64,000 nt of DNA from Kumtagia sp964244725 (GTDB taxonomy: Bacteria > Pseudomonadota > Alphaproteobacteria > Rhizobiales > Rhizobiaceae). The notes beneath the pieces were generated by a model, which made no database searches, had not been told where the DNA came from, and worked only from the letters and a program-made list of their open reading frames with translations. Shown one piece after another: positions 7,830-15,973 of this stretch. Every line of letters starts with the position of its first letter. Position 1 is the first letter of the stretch. Location: the NCBI GenBank assembly GCA_964244725.1, contig CAXTJQ010000016.1, positions 34,835-98,834 of the forward strand. The letters are read 5' to 3'. The translations under genes and the position numbers were made by a program.

Positions 7830-8759
7830 CTACGACCGCTTGCGAAGGTCGTCGTTGTATTTCACCATGTCGATGATGCCTTGGTAGTCCTTGGCCTCGA
7901 TCGGCGCGAATTCGATGTCCTTGCCGTCGGAAAGCGCGTCGAAGGCGGCCTTGTCCTTCTTGGGCATTTCGATGAAGGCCTGCTTGATCGCCATCTTCAG
8001 ATCGTCGGGCAGCGAGCCCAGCACCGAATAGGGGCCTTCGGGGAGGAGATCGGACTTGAACACGATGCGGAAGTCTTCCTTCTTCATCGGCGTGCCGTCC
8101 TCGTTCTTCAGAACGCCCTTGGTCAGCATGCGGGTGAGGTTGGAATCGTCCTCCGAATTCCAGGAATTGGCGGCGACGTCGACGGTGCCTTGGGCCAGCG
8201 CCAGCACGGCGTTGTCATGGCTGCCGGCATAGATGTTCTTGCCGAAATAGCTCTCCACGTCGTAGCCGTTCTTGTTGAGGAAGAAACGCGGCGCGTTGTT
8301 GCCGGAAGTCGAGTTCGGATCGACGAGCGCGATGGTCTTGCCCTTGAGATCCTCGATCGATTTGTACGGGCTGTCGGCCTTCACGTAGAGCACCGAATAA
8401 TAGCCGGTGAGGCCGTTCGAATGCCGCGCCACGACGACCGGTTCGGTTGAAACGCCCGTAATGATCGCGCGAGCGTAGGACGCCGGGCCGTAGAAGCCGA
8501 TTTGAATGTTGCCGGCGCGCTGGCCCTCGATGACGGCGGCATAGTCGTTGGCGACGCGCAGCGTCACCTTCACGCCGAGTTCCTTGGAAAGGTATTCGGT
8601 CAGCGGCGTATAGCGGTCCTGCGTGGTCGACGCATTCTCGGCAGGAATGGCGCCGAGCACGAGTTCCGGATATTGCGCCTTCCAGTCTTGGGCGGATGCG
8701 GCGGTGGCGCTGAACGCCAGGCCGGCGGCGAGCGAAAGAACGGTCCTGCGGGAAAACAT
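7830..8759 (-). CDS. phnD: PhnD, periplasmic phosphonate-binding protein
   Basis: This 309-residue protein has a clear signal peptide (MFSRRTVLSLAAGLAFSATAASA, cleavage expected after ASA). The mature part starts LVLGAIPAENASTT, and the region from about residue 60 has the PhnD features LSKELGVKVTLRV, GFYGPASYA and GKTIALVDPNSTSGN. It captures phosphonates in the periplasm and delivers them to the two PhnE permeases. It lies 43 bases after phnC and upstream of a hairpin that may raise its level relative to the permeases. The substrate range cannot be read from the sequence. Confidence 0.94.
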   Translation of the reverse strand: MFSRRTVLSLAAGLAFSATAASAQDWKAQYPELVLGAIPAENASTTQDRYTPLTEYLSKELGVKVTLRVANDYAAVIEGQRAGNIQIGFYGPASYARAIITGVSTEPVVVARHSNGLTGYYSVLYVKADSPYKSIEDLKGKTIALVDPNSTSGNNAPRFFLNKNGYDVESYFGKNIYAGSHDNAVLALAQGTVDVAANSWNSEDDSNLTRMLTKGVLKNEDGTPMKKEDFRIVFKSDLLPEGPYSVLGSLPDDLKMAIKQAFIEMPKKDKAAFDALSDGKDIEFAPIEAKDYQGIIDMVKYNDDLRKRS

Positions 8760-8802
8760 GAGCTTCTCCTGTTGATTGAGCGTGGTTCTTCGTGTCGAGC
8801 GG

Positions 8803-9612
8803 TCAGGCGACAGCGGCGGCGAGTTGCACCGGCACCGGACGCAGGATCTGGTTGGCGGCGGGAGCCATGACTTCGCCGGCCTCCAGGCCGTAGAGTTCGC
8901 GGGCGACGCTTTCCGTCAAGGTCGCCGGCTTGCCGTCGAACACGACCTTGCCGGCGGCCATCCCGACCAGCCGGTCGCAATAGTGGCGGGCGATATCCAG
9001 CGAATGCAGATTGCACAGCACGGTCAGGCCGTAGTCCTTGTTGATCCGCGCCAGCGCGTCCATGACGAGCTTGGTGTTGCGCGGATCGAGCGAGGCGATC
9101 GGTTCGTCGGCAAGGATGATCGACGGTTCCTGGACCAGCGCTCGGGCGATCGCGACGCGCTGCTGCTGGCCACCGGAGAGAGACTCCGCGCGCTGCGCGG
9201 CGAGGTTGGCGATGCCGAACTGCTCGAGCACGGACAAGGCCATGGCCTTGTCCTCCTCGCCCCACAGCCGAAGCACGGATGTCGTCGTCGAGACTTTGGC
9301 CAGCCGGCCCATCAGGACGTTGGTGAGCACGTCGAGACGGCCGACGAGGTTGAACTGCTGGAATATCATCGCGCAGCGCGACCGCCATTCGCGCAGCGGC
9401 TTGCCGGAAAGAGCGGTCACATCGACGCCGTCATGGCTGATGGCGCCCGAAGTGGGATCGGCCAACCGGTTGATCATGCGCAGAAGCGTGGACTTTCCGG
9501 CGCCCGACCTGCCGATGATCCCGACGAAGCTGCCCTGCGGAACGAAAAGCGATACGCCTTCCACAGCCGTCTTGGCCCCGAAACGACGCGACACCTTGTC
9601 TATGACCAGCAT
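8803..9612 (-). CDS. phnC: PhnC, phosphonate ABC transporter ATPase
   Basis: The ATG at 9612 (MLVIDKVSRRFG) gives 269 residues, the usual PhnC length. The frame is open upstream to 9690, but those residues are not conserved-looking. It has the Walker A GRSGAGKST, the PhnC-type segment MIFQQFNLVGRLDVLTNVLMGRL, the signature LSGGQQQRVAIARAL and the Walker B SIILADEPIASLD. It energises uptake through PhnD and PhnE and is the first gene of the leftward phnC-D-E-E transcript. The only upstream neighbour is the oxidoreductase gene, 192 bases away, so its promoter should lie in 9613-9804. Confidence 0.94.
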   Translation of the reverse strand: MLVIDKVSRRFGAKTAVEGVSLFVPQGSFVGIIGRSGAGKSTLLRMINRLADPTSGAISHDGVDVTALSGKPLREWRSRCAMIFQQFNLVGRLDVLTNVLMGRLAKVSTTTSVLRLWGEEDKAMALSVLEQFGIANLAAQRAESLSGGQQQRVAIARALVQEPSIILADEPIASLDPRNTKLVMDALARINKDYGLTVLCNLHSLDIARHYCDRLVGMAAGKVVFDGKPATLTESVARELYGLEAGEVMAPAANQILRPVPVQLAAAVA

Positions 9613-9804
9613 CGTATCTCTGCCCGGCGTTAACGATCCTGAAAGCCTATTGGCGGCGCGCGACGGTTTGATGACAACGCCCGCCGCCATTGGCTTGGCT
9701 CAGCCGATCCGCCGACGGCGGGTCGGGCGACAAGACGGCCGTCACATGCGATGAGCTATGACAAGGCGAATGCGAAAAAGTCCGCCAGCAAATCGCGAAC
9801 TCGC

Positions 9805-12225
9805 CTACAGCGGTTTTTCGCGGCGCTGCGATGACGAGCGCGTCAGACGAACGGGAACGGCCTTGTAGGCCGGCGTATGCGCCTTGCCATCGTGGTGACT
9901 GAGCGGCACCAAGGGGTTTGTCTCGGGATAATACGCGCCGATGCACCCCTGGGGGACACTGAAGGGTACGACCTGGAACTGGCGCACGATGCGTTCGGTC
10001 CCGTCTTCGATCGCGCATGCGATGTCGACCAGTTCGTCCGCCTTGAACTCCATGCGCTCGATGTCGAGGGGATGCATGAACACGACCATGCGGGTTCCTT
10101 TCACGCCGCGAAATCGGTCGTGGTAACCGTAGATGGTCGTATTGAACTGATCGTTGGAGCGCAGAGTCATGAGTTGCATGACGCCCTCGCGCCCATAGCT
10201 TTCCTGGTCGCCCGCGAACAGTCGCGTCGGGGCGATGAAGTTGGCCTTGCCGCTGCGCGTGTTCCATTTGCGCTCGCGCGCGGCAAGCGGGCGCGTCATG
10301 CCGCCCGCTTGGAAAAGGTGATCGTTCAGTCCTTTGAACGTTGCCGGCAGCGTCGCCTCGATCGCTGTGCGAACAAGGGCATAGTCGCCAACCCAGGCCT
10401 TCCACGGCACTTTCACGTTGGGCGCCAAACTAGCCAGGGCAATCCCTGCCACGATGGCAGGCTCGGAGCGGAGATGTGAAGATGCCGGTTTCACATGGCC
10501 ACGTGAACCGTGGAACTGGGCAAGACTGCTCTCTATCGAGACCGTCTGAGGACCGCTCAACTGGTTGTCGATCTCGATGCGACCAAGACAAGGCAGCAAA
10601 TAGGCGACCTCGCCGTGCACGACATGGCTGCGGTTGAGTTTGGTGGCGATCGAGACCGTCAGCCGAAGCTTGCGCCAGGCCTCTTCGACCTTTGCCGTTT
10701 CGGGCGCCGCCCGGATGAAATTTCCACCCAGCGCCACGAAGGCCTTGACCTTGCCCGCGATCATCGCCTCGCAGGCCCTTACCGTCGAGTAGCCCTCATG
10801 GCGCGGCGGCTCGAAATCATACAATTCCTCCAGCTTGTCGAGCGGCGCGAGTTCGGGCTTTTCCGTAATTCCGACAGTGCGCTGACCCTGCACGTTCGAA
10901 TGACCGCGCACCGGACAGATGCCGGCGCCCGGTTTTCCGATATTGCCGCGCAAGAGTAGCAGGTTGACGAGCATCTGGACGCCTTCGACCCCCGCGACAT
11001 GCTGTGTCAGGCCCATTCCGTAAATCGCCATGACCTTATCCGAGGTCATGTACGCCTCGGCCACGCTTTCGAGCACGCATCGCTCCAGCCCTGATACGCG
11101 CTCGATGTCGGGCCATCGGGCGGTGCGGCAATAATCGGCGAACGCATCGAAATCGTGCGTATGCTCGTCGATGAAATCGTGGTCGAGGACACGGCGGCTC
11201 GTGGCGTTCGCGGCTGCCGCCTTGACGGAGAAGCCGGCATCGTCCCCGGTGTTTTGCGCGATGCCGTCGCGGTCGGTCGGGCCGGAAGCGCCTTCTATCC
11301 GAAGCCGATCGTCTTCCTCGATCAAAGTCTTGCAGATGCCGGTCAGCGCGGCGATATCGCCGCCTGCGCGGACCTGATGGATAATCTCCGAGATTTTGGT
11401 CTCCTTGCCGAGCGCCATCTCGTTCGGCGCCTGCGGATTCGTGAACCGCTCCAGACCGCGCTCCCGCAGGGGGTTGAAGCTGATGACGCGCGCGCCACGC
11501 TTCACCGCATCCTGCAATTGATGGAGAATCCGGGGCGCCGACGTGCCGGGATTGTGCGCGAAGTAAAGCAGGAGATCGCTCTGCTCGAAATCCTGCAGCG
11601 TCACGGTGCCGACCGCTACGCCGATGCTTTCGGGCAGCGCCACGCTGGTCGACTCGTGACACATGTTCGAACTGTCGGGCAGGTTGTTGGTGCCGTACAT
11701 GCGCGCCAGGAGTTGAAACATATAGCTTGTTTCCAAGCTCGCGCGGCCGCTGGCATAGAATACCGCTTGATCGGGATCGGCCTGAAGCGCCTTCAACTCG
11801 CGCCCGATCTCCTCGAATGCGCTCTCCCACGTCACGGTCACATAAGTGTCGGTCTCGGCGTCCCACCGCATGGGCTTCGTCAGCCTGCCGGCCTCTTCAA
11901 GGTCGTAGTCAAGCCCTTTCTCCAACTCCGCCAATTTGTGGTTTGCAAAGAATTTGGGCTCCACTCGCTTCGATGTGATTTCCCAGGCTGTCGCCTTGGC
12001 GCCGTTTTCACAATATTCGAAGGGATGGGTCTTGGCCGGCTTACCCCATGCACAGCTCACGCACATGTATCCGTCGGGCTTGTTCTGATGCAGCAGCGTT
12101 TCGGCGCCGCGGACTGCAATTCTCTCACGAAAGAGAATCTCGCCCACCGATCCGAGCGATCCGTAGCCGCCGGCCGGCCCCTTGTAGGGCTTGACATCGG
12201 GCAGTTTCCTGGGCCCGTTGGTCAT
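9805..12225 (-). CDS. FdhF/YdeP-family molybdopterin oxidoreductase
   Basis: An 806-residue cytoplasmic molybdoenzyme of the formate-dehydrogenase-like FdhF/YdeP group. The N-terminus has CVSCAWGKP followed by a third cysteine (FEYC), a possible Fe-S site. Next come the molybdopterin-binding segments SNMCHESTSVALPESIG, GARVISFNPLRERG, YGMGLTQHVAGVEGVQMLVNLLLLRGNIGKPGAGICPVRGHSNVQG, and a C-terminal MoCo-dinucleotide region with MTLRSNDQFNTTIYGYHDRFRGV. No Tat signal is seen, consistent with a cytoplasmic location. YdeP has been linked to acid resistance, but the substrate for most members is unknown, so I assign none. It stands alone: its electron partners, such as fdhD, are not in the window. 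Confidence 0.85.
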   Translation of the reverse strand: MTNGPRKLPDVKPYKGPAGGYGSLGSVGEILFRERIAVRGAETLLHQNKPDGYMCVSCAWGKPAKTHPFEYCENGAKATAWEITSKRVEPKFFANHKLAELEKGLDYDLEEAGRLTKPMRWDAETDTYVTVTWESAFEEIGRELKALQADPDQAVFYASGRASLETSYMFQLLARMYGTNNLPDSSNMCHESTSVALPESIGVAVGTVTLQDFEQSDLLLYFAHNPGTSAPRILHQLQDAVKRGARVISFNPLRERGLERFTNPQAPNEMALGKETKISEIIHQVRAGGDIAALTGICKTLIEEDDRLRIEGASGPTDRDGIAQNTGDDAGFSVKAAAANATSRRVLDHDFIDEHTHDFDAFADYCRTARWPDIERVSGLERCVLESVAEAYMTSDKVMAIYGMGLTQHVAGVEGVQMLVNLLLLRGNIGKPGAGICPVRGHSNVQGQRTVGITEKPELAPLDKLEELYDFEPPRHEGYSTVRACEAMIAGKVKAFVALGGNFIRAAPETAKVEEAWRKLRLTVSIATKLNRSHVVHGEVAYLLPCLGRIEIDNQLSGPQTVSIESSLAQFHGSRGHVKPASSHLRSEPAIVAGIALASLAPNVKVPWKAWVGDYALVRTAIEATLPATFKGLNDHLFQAGGMTRPLAARERKWNTRSGKANFIAPTRLFAGDQESYGREGVMQLMTLRSNDQFNTTIYGYHDRFRGVKGTRMVVFMHPLDIERMEFKADELVDIACAIEDGTERIVRQFQVVPFSVPQGCIGAYYPETNPLVPLSHHDGKAHTPAYKAVPVRLTRSSSQRREKPL

Positions 12226-12505
12226 GCGCCGACCGAACGGCGGCTTGCGGCCGTAGCAAGGAATTGAATTGCAAACGCCATCGCTTATTCCCCTGACGGA
12301 ACCTGCGAACCTTCCGGCGCCCGCGTTGTTCCCGGACCTTGTCCCTTCGTCTCCGGATTAGACACTCCCGACGGCCTTCTCTCCATCGGCTGAATCAGGT
12401 GATGGGCATTTCACGCTGCTCGGCGTTCCGATGCCGCCTTCGATACCGTAGCGGAACGACTGCAAGGCGGATGGATTATCGATCGTCGAACGGACGAGGA
12501 CCTCA

Positions 12506-12775
12506 ATGAACGACAATTCGAACAGTGCCGCGGCCGGCCTCCCGCCGGAAGATGCAGCCCCGGAGAGCGAAAACCGGCGGGAGACGGGCGCGCGCAAATA
12601 CCCCGTCAAGGACAGGCCTGATGCATCTGGCGACTTCTCGCAAGATGCGGCCGCGAACAAGGCCCCACCCCCGGGTATCGGCCTGACGGAAGTATCGTCC
12701 GATGACGACGAAAAGACGCGCCACTCCGACGGCCATAATTCTTCCGCCGGCGACAGGCGCGGCAATCGAACCTGA
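12506..12775 (+). CDS. Small hydrophilic protein, unknown
   Basis: An 89-codon frame starts MNDNSNSAAAG. Its ATG follows a GAGGA about eight bases upstream. The product is very polar, rich in Asp, Glu, Ser, Ala, Pro and Arg, without hydrophobic segments, and probably disordered. Reverse-strand frames also span this region, but they begin without clear ribosome sites and look like shadows. I do not recognise a family. It is placed here because of its ribosome-binding site and its isolated position between two leftward genes. Confidence 0.4.
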   Translation: MNDNSNSAAAGLPPEDAAPESENRRETGARKYPVKDRPDASGDFSQDAAANKAPPPGIGLTEVSSDDDEKTRHSDGHNSSAGDRRGNRT

Positions 12776-12935
12776 CAGGATATCGCTGGACACTCCAAGG
12801 ATGTTCCCACGCCGGATGTGGCGTACCGGAACAGCATGAGACAGGCGACCGTTGGAGCGGGCCACTTCTTCACACGGCCCTTTGTCGCATTGGCGCCGAA
12901 CCAGGCAAGCGCCGCACCGACGGTTTGGTATTTCG

Positions 12936-13973
12936 CTAGCGCAGGCCGGTATCGCGCAGGTCGAACCGGAACGGCGCATCATCGACCACTGAGTCGATGA
13001 TTGCGGAAGCGAGGGGGAAGCCCAGGCGTCGCATATCGTTTGGGGCAGACGCTGCGGGAATCATGGCGGACAGCGCGCGCGCCGTGCCGATTCCTTCCAC
13101 CGTCTCGCCCGCCAGCTCCGCCGACATCGCCGCGCTGACTGTCCGTCCTTGTCCCAGGGCGTGACCGAGGCGGCTGTTGCGGCCGCCGCCGACGGTGACA
13201 TGCAGGTCGCCGATACCCGCGAGATCGAAGGCGGTATCCCGCCGCCCGCCCAGCCGCTCGCAAAGCGTCGCCATCTCCCGCGCCGCCTGGTTGAAAGCGC
13301 CCGCGGTCGGATTCTTGGGTGCGCCGCCGCGCTGCGCATCGGCGAAACGGGTCTGCATGGCGCTGACGCCGATGGCAAAGAAATTTTTCAGCGCGGCGCA
13401 AGCTTCGACGCCGGTCACGTCGTCGGTGACCGCCAACCGGTAGTAGCTCGTCTGCATCAGCCGGGCAAAGGTTGTGGCGGCATGCGTATCGGGGCAGGCA
13501 TAGACGCTGGCCGTGGGCAGGCGGTTTGCCAACTCGCGCGCGATGCATGGACCGCCGATGCCGATGAAGTTCTGCATGCGCCCGACCGCGGCGGGCGCCG
13601 ATTGCGCGTAGGTCCTGAGACCCTCGCCGTCACTGGCGAGGCCCTTGGTCACGAAGGCTATCGGCTTTGGTGTTTGAAGCAGGTGGTTCAGCCGCTTCAC
13701 CGCCCAGCCGATGCCGGGGCTGCTGACGCCGACGACGACGAACGCCGCTTCCTCGAAATGCGCGAGGCGCAATTCGGCGAAGTCGATTGGATCGACGCCA
13801 GCCGGCAACGGCGCGTCGAGCTTCGGGTGAATGCCGCCGGGACGGCGCATGGCCGCGATGGCCGCGCCGTCGAGATGCGTACCCACAAGCAGCACCTCGT
13901 TGCCGTTATCGGCAGCCGGCGTCGCAAGCGCGCTGCCCATGACTCCCGCGCCGAGGATGAGGATGCGCGCCAT
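12936..13973 (-). CDS. GpsA-like NAD(P)-dependent glycerol-3-phosphate dehydrogenase
   Basis: This 345-residue protein starts with a Rossmann motif (ILILGAGVMGSALA). It then shows the GpsA-type segments FVTKGLASDGEGL, GGPCIARELANRLPTA, CAALKNFFAIGVSAM and AGIGDLHVTVGGGRNSRLG, including the family lysines. It probably interconverts a polyol phosphate and its keto form; glycerol 3-phosphate/dihydroxyacetone phosphate is the family reaction. It lies 18 bases after the ATPase gene and is the last gene of the leftward polyol operon. This suggests a catabolic role with a related substrate rather than housekeeping phospholipid synthesis. The substrate is inferred. Confidence 0.83.
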   Translation of the reverse strand: MARILILGAGVMGSALATPAADNGNEVLLVGTHLDGAAIAAMRRPGGIHPKLDAPLPAGVDPIDFAELRLAHFEEAAFVVVGVSSPGIGWAVKRLNHLLQTPKPIAFVTKGLASDGEGLRTYAQSAPAAVGRMQNFIGIGGPCIARELANRLPTASVYACPDTHAATTFARLMQTSYYRLAVTDDVTGVEACAALKNFFAIGVSAMQTRFADAQRGGAPKNPTAGAFNQAAREMATLCERLGGRRDTAFDLAGIGDLHVTVGGGRNSRLGHALGQGRTVSAAMSAELAGETVEGIGTARALSAMIPAASAPNDMRRLGFPLASAIIDSVVDDAPFRFDLRDTGLR

Positions 13974-13991
13974 GCCGGGATCTCGTTTGCC

Positions 13992-15056
13992 TCAAAGCCG
14001 TCGTTCAGTCCCGGCGTCGAAGACATGGACCTTCGACGCGGGCACGTCGAACCGAACCTCGTCGCCCTCGCGGAAGGGCAGGGATCGATCGACGATCGCG
14101 AAGAACTCCCCGGCAGCGGCTCGGGTACAGAGTTGAACGTCATGGCCCAGGCGCTCCACGAGGACCGCCGTGGTGCGGATCGGACCCTGCGCCGAGACCA
14201 CGACATCGGTCGGGCGCACGCCGCACACCACCTTCTGGCCTGGCTTGGCGGTTGTCGAGCTTGGCAGAAGCAGGCGGCCATTGGCCGTGTCGACGGCCGG
14301 CGCGCCGTCACCGGCCACGACCGTGCCGTCCATGAAATTGATGGCGGACGAGCCGATGAAATCGGCGACATACTTGCTCGATGGGGTATCGTAGACCTCG
14401 TCGGGCGATCCCATCTGTTCGATCTTGCCGGCCCGCATCACGACCACCTTGTCGGCCATCGTCATGGCTTCGATCTGGTCGTGGGTGACGTAGATCGTGG
14501 TCGTCGTCAGCCTGTTGTGGAGCTGGCGGATTTCCGTCCGCATGTGGGCGCGCAGCTTGGCGTCGAGGTTCGAGAGCGGCTCGTCGAACAGGAACACCGA
14601 GGGTTCGCGCACCATGGCGCGGCCCATCGCGACGCGTTGGCGCTGGCCGCCGGAAAGTTCCTTCGGATAGCGGCCGAGATAGGGAGTGAGGTTGAGAATT
14701 TCGGCTGCGCGCTCGACCTTGGCCTTGACCTCGGCTGCGGGAAGCTTCGCGACTTCCAGGCTGAAGGCGATGTTTTCGTAGACCTTCATCGTCGGATAAA
14801 GCGCATAGTTTTGGAAAACCATCGCGATGTCGCGCTCGCGCGGGTGCATGTCGTTGACGCGCTTCCCGCCGATCATGAGGTCGCCGGCGCTGACTGATTC
14901 CAGCCCGGCGGTCATGCGTAGGAGTGTCGTCTTGCCGCAACCGGACGGTCCGAGCAGCACGACGAACTGGTGATCCTCGATCGCGAACGACACGTCGCGC
15001 ATGATCTGAACGGCGCCGAATGATTTGCCGATGCCCTTGTATTCGACCGTCGCCAT
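13992..15056 (-). CDS. MalK/UgpC-type sugar ABC transporter ATPase
   Basis: This 354-residue ATPase has a Walker A GPSGCGKTT (near residue 37), the Q-loop VFQNYALYPTM, the signature LSGGQRQRVAMGRA, the Walker B VFLFDEPLSNLDAKLR and a switch His in YVTHDQIEAMT. A C-terminal TOBE/OB regulatory domain contains VCGVRPTDVV. It belongs to the CUT1 family, which energises import of oligosaccharides, glycerol phosphate and polyols. It is the only ATPase for the two permeases and the binding protein in this operon. Confidence 0.93.
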   Translation of the reverse strand: MATVEYKGIGKSFGAVQIMRDVSFAIEDHQFVVLLGPSGCGKTTLLRMTAGLESVSAGDLMIGGKRVNDMHPRERDIAMVFQNYALYPTMKVYENIAFSLEVAKLPAAEVKAKVERAAEILNLTPYLGRYPKELSGGQRQRVAMGRAMVREPSVFLFDEPLSNLDAKLRAHMRTEIRQLHNRLTTTTIYVTHDQIEAMTMADKVVVMRAGKIEQMGSPDEVYDTPSSKYVADFIGSSAINFMDGTVVAGDGAPAVDTANGRLLLPSSTTAKPGQKVVCGVRPTDVVVSAQGPIRTTAVLVERLGHDVQLCTRAAAGEFFAIVDRSLPFREGDEVRFDVPASKVHVFDAGTERRL

Positions 15057-15103
15057 GAACTGGCCTCCGCACTTCAGCTACCCGTTGCGCGCCGTATGCG
15101 GCG

Positions 15104-15829
15104 TCAATATTTCTGCCGCGTCGGCGTGATGACGATCTCCTGCACGATCGCCTTCTGCGGCAGTCGGTAGGCGTCCAGAACGAGCTTTGCGACGATGTCG
15201 GCCGAGATACCGCCTCCGATCGCCTGCTTGTTGGCCCGGTAGCTGGCAAGCGTGTTCGGGTCGTTCACATGGTCCAGAACCTCGGTCTCGATAATTCCCG
15301 GCGAAAGCACGATCACGCGCACGTCATACGGCGCGAGATATTCTCGGAAACTCTCCGAGACCGCGTGCACGAAGAACTTGGTGCCGCAATAGACGGTATG
15401 GTCGGGGTAGACCTTTCGTCCCGCGATCGAACTCATCATCATCAGCGTGCCGCGCTTGCGCGTGATCATGCCCGCCATCACCGCGTGGACGCTGTTCATG
15501 ACGCCTTTCGTGTTGATGTCGATCATCTCGTCCCATTCTTCCGGCGGCTGGCTGGCGATGTCGCCCAGCCGCGCGATGCCGGCGTTGGCGAACATCATGT
15601 CGACCGGGCCGAACTTCGCTTCAGCATCGGACACCGCTGCCGCAATCGCCGCGCGATCGCGCACATCGACCTTGCGCAATACGGCGTCGGGCAGGCCGAG
15701 CGCTTCCAGCCGATCGAGCCTTCGCGCCATGAGCAGGACCGGATGGCCGGCCGCCGAGAAGGCGCGCGCCGCGGCTTCACCGATGCCGGAACTGGCCCCG
15801 GTGATGGCGATCAACGATCCTTGATCCAT
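15104..15829 (-). CDS. Short-chain dehydrogenase/reductase
   Basis: The ATG at 15829 (MDQGSLIAITGASSGIGEA), with AGGA upstream, gives 241 residues; a TTG at 15850 is an unlikely start. It is a classical SDR, with the glycine-rich NAD(P) motif TGASSGIG, NAG in FANAGIARLGD, and the catalytic Ser-Tyr-Lys as SSIAGRKVYPDHTVYCGTKF. The position inside a polyol transport operon suggests a polyol or sugar dehydrogenase. The close relatives YdfG and similar enzymes are broad-specificity, so the exact substrate remains open. Confidence 0.88.
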   Translation of the reverse strand: MDQGSLIAITGASSGIGEAAARAFSAAGHPVLLMARRLDRLEALGLPDAVLRKVDVRDRAAIAAAVSDAEAKFGPVDMMFANAGIARLGDIASQPPEEWDEMIDINTKGVMNSVHAVMAGMITRKRGTLMMMSSIAGRKVYPDHTVYCGTKFFVHAVSESFREYLAPYDVRVIVLSPGIIETEVLDHVNDPNTLASYRANKQAIGGGISADIVAKLVLDAYRLPQKAIVQEIVITPTRQKY

Positions 15830-15935
15830 ACGGCTTTTCCTGTCTTCCAACTTTCATCGATGAAACGGCTTCCTTCCGCACAACCTTGCGATGCGTCCAA
15901 ACTGCGCGAGCGGAAAAGTGATTGCATCCTATGAA

Positions 15936-15965
15936 ATGCCGGAGCGGTTTGCACCGCTCCGGCAT
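15936..15965 (-). terminator. Perfect 12-bp hairpin after the binding-protein gene
   Basis: ATGCCGGAGCGG (15936-15947) and CCGCTCCGGCAT (15954-15965) pair perfectly around a six-base loop, just eight bases beyond the binding-protein stop codon. There is only a weak T tract, so it may act as an mRNA-stabilising or partial-termination element that favours binding-protein expression. Confidence 0.6.
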
Positions 15966-15973
15966 CCTGTCGA

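Noticed and set aside
13149..14897. A 582-codon plus-strand frame antisense to the GpsA-like and ATPase genes
   Set aside because: The opposite strand encodes clear GpsA-like and MalK-type proteins; long antisense frames are common in high-GC DNA.
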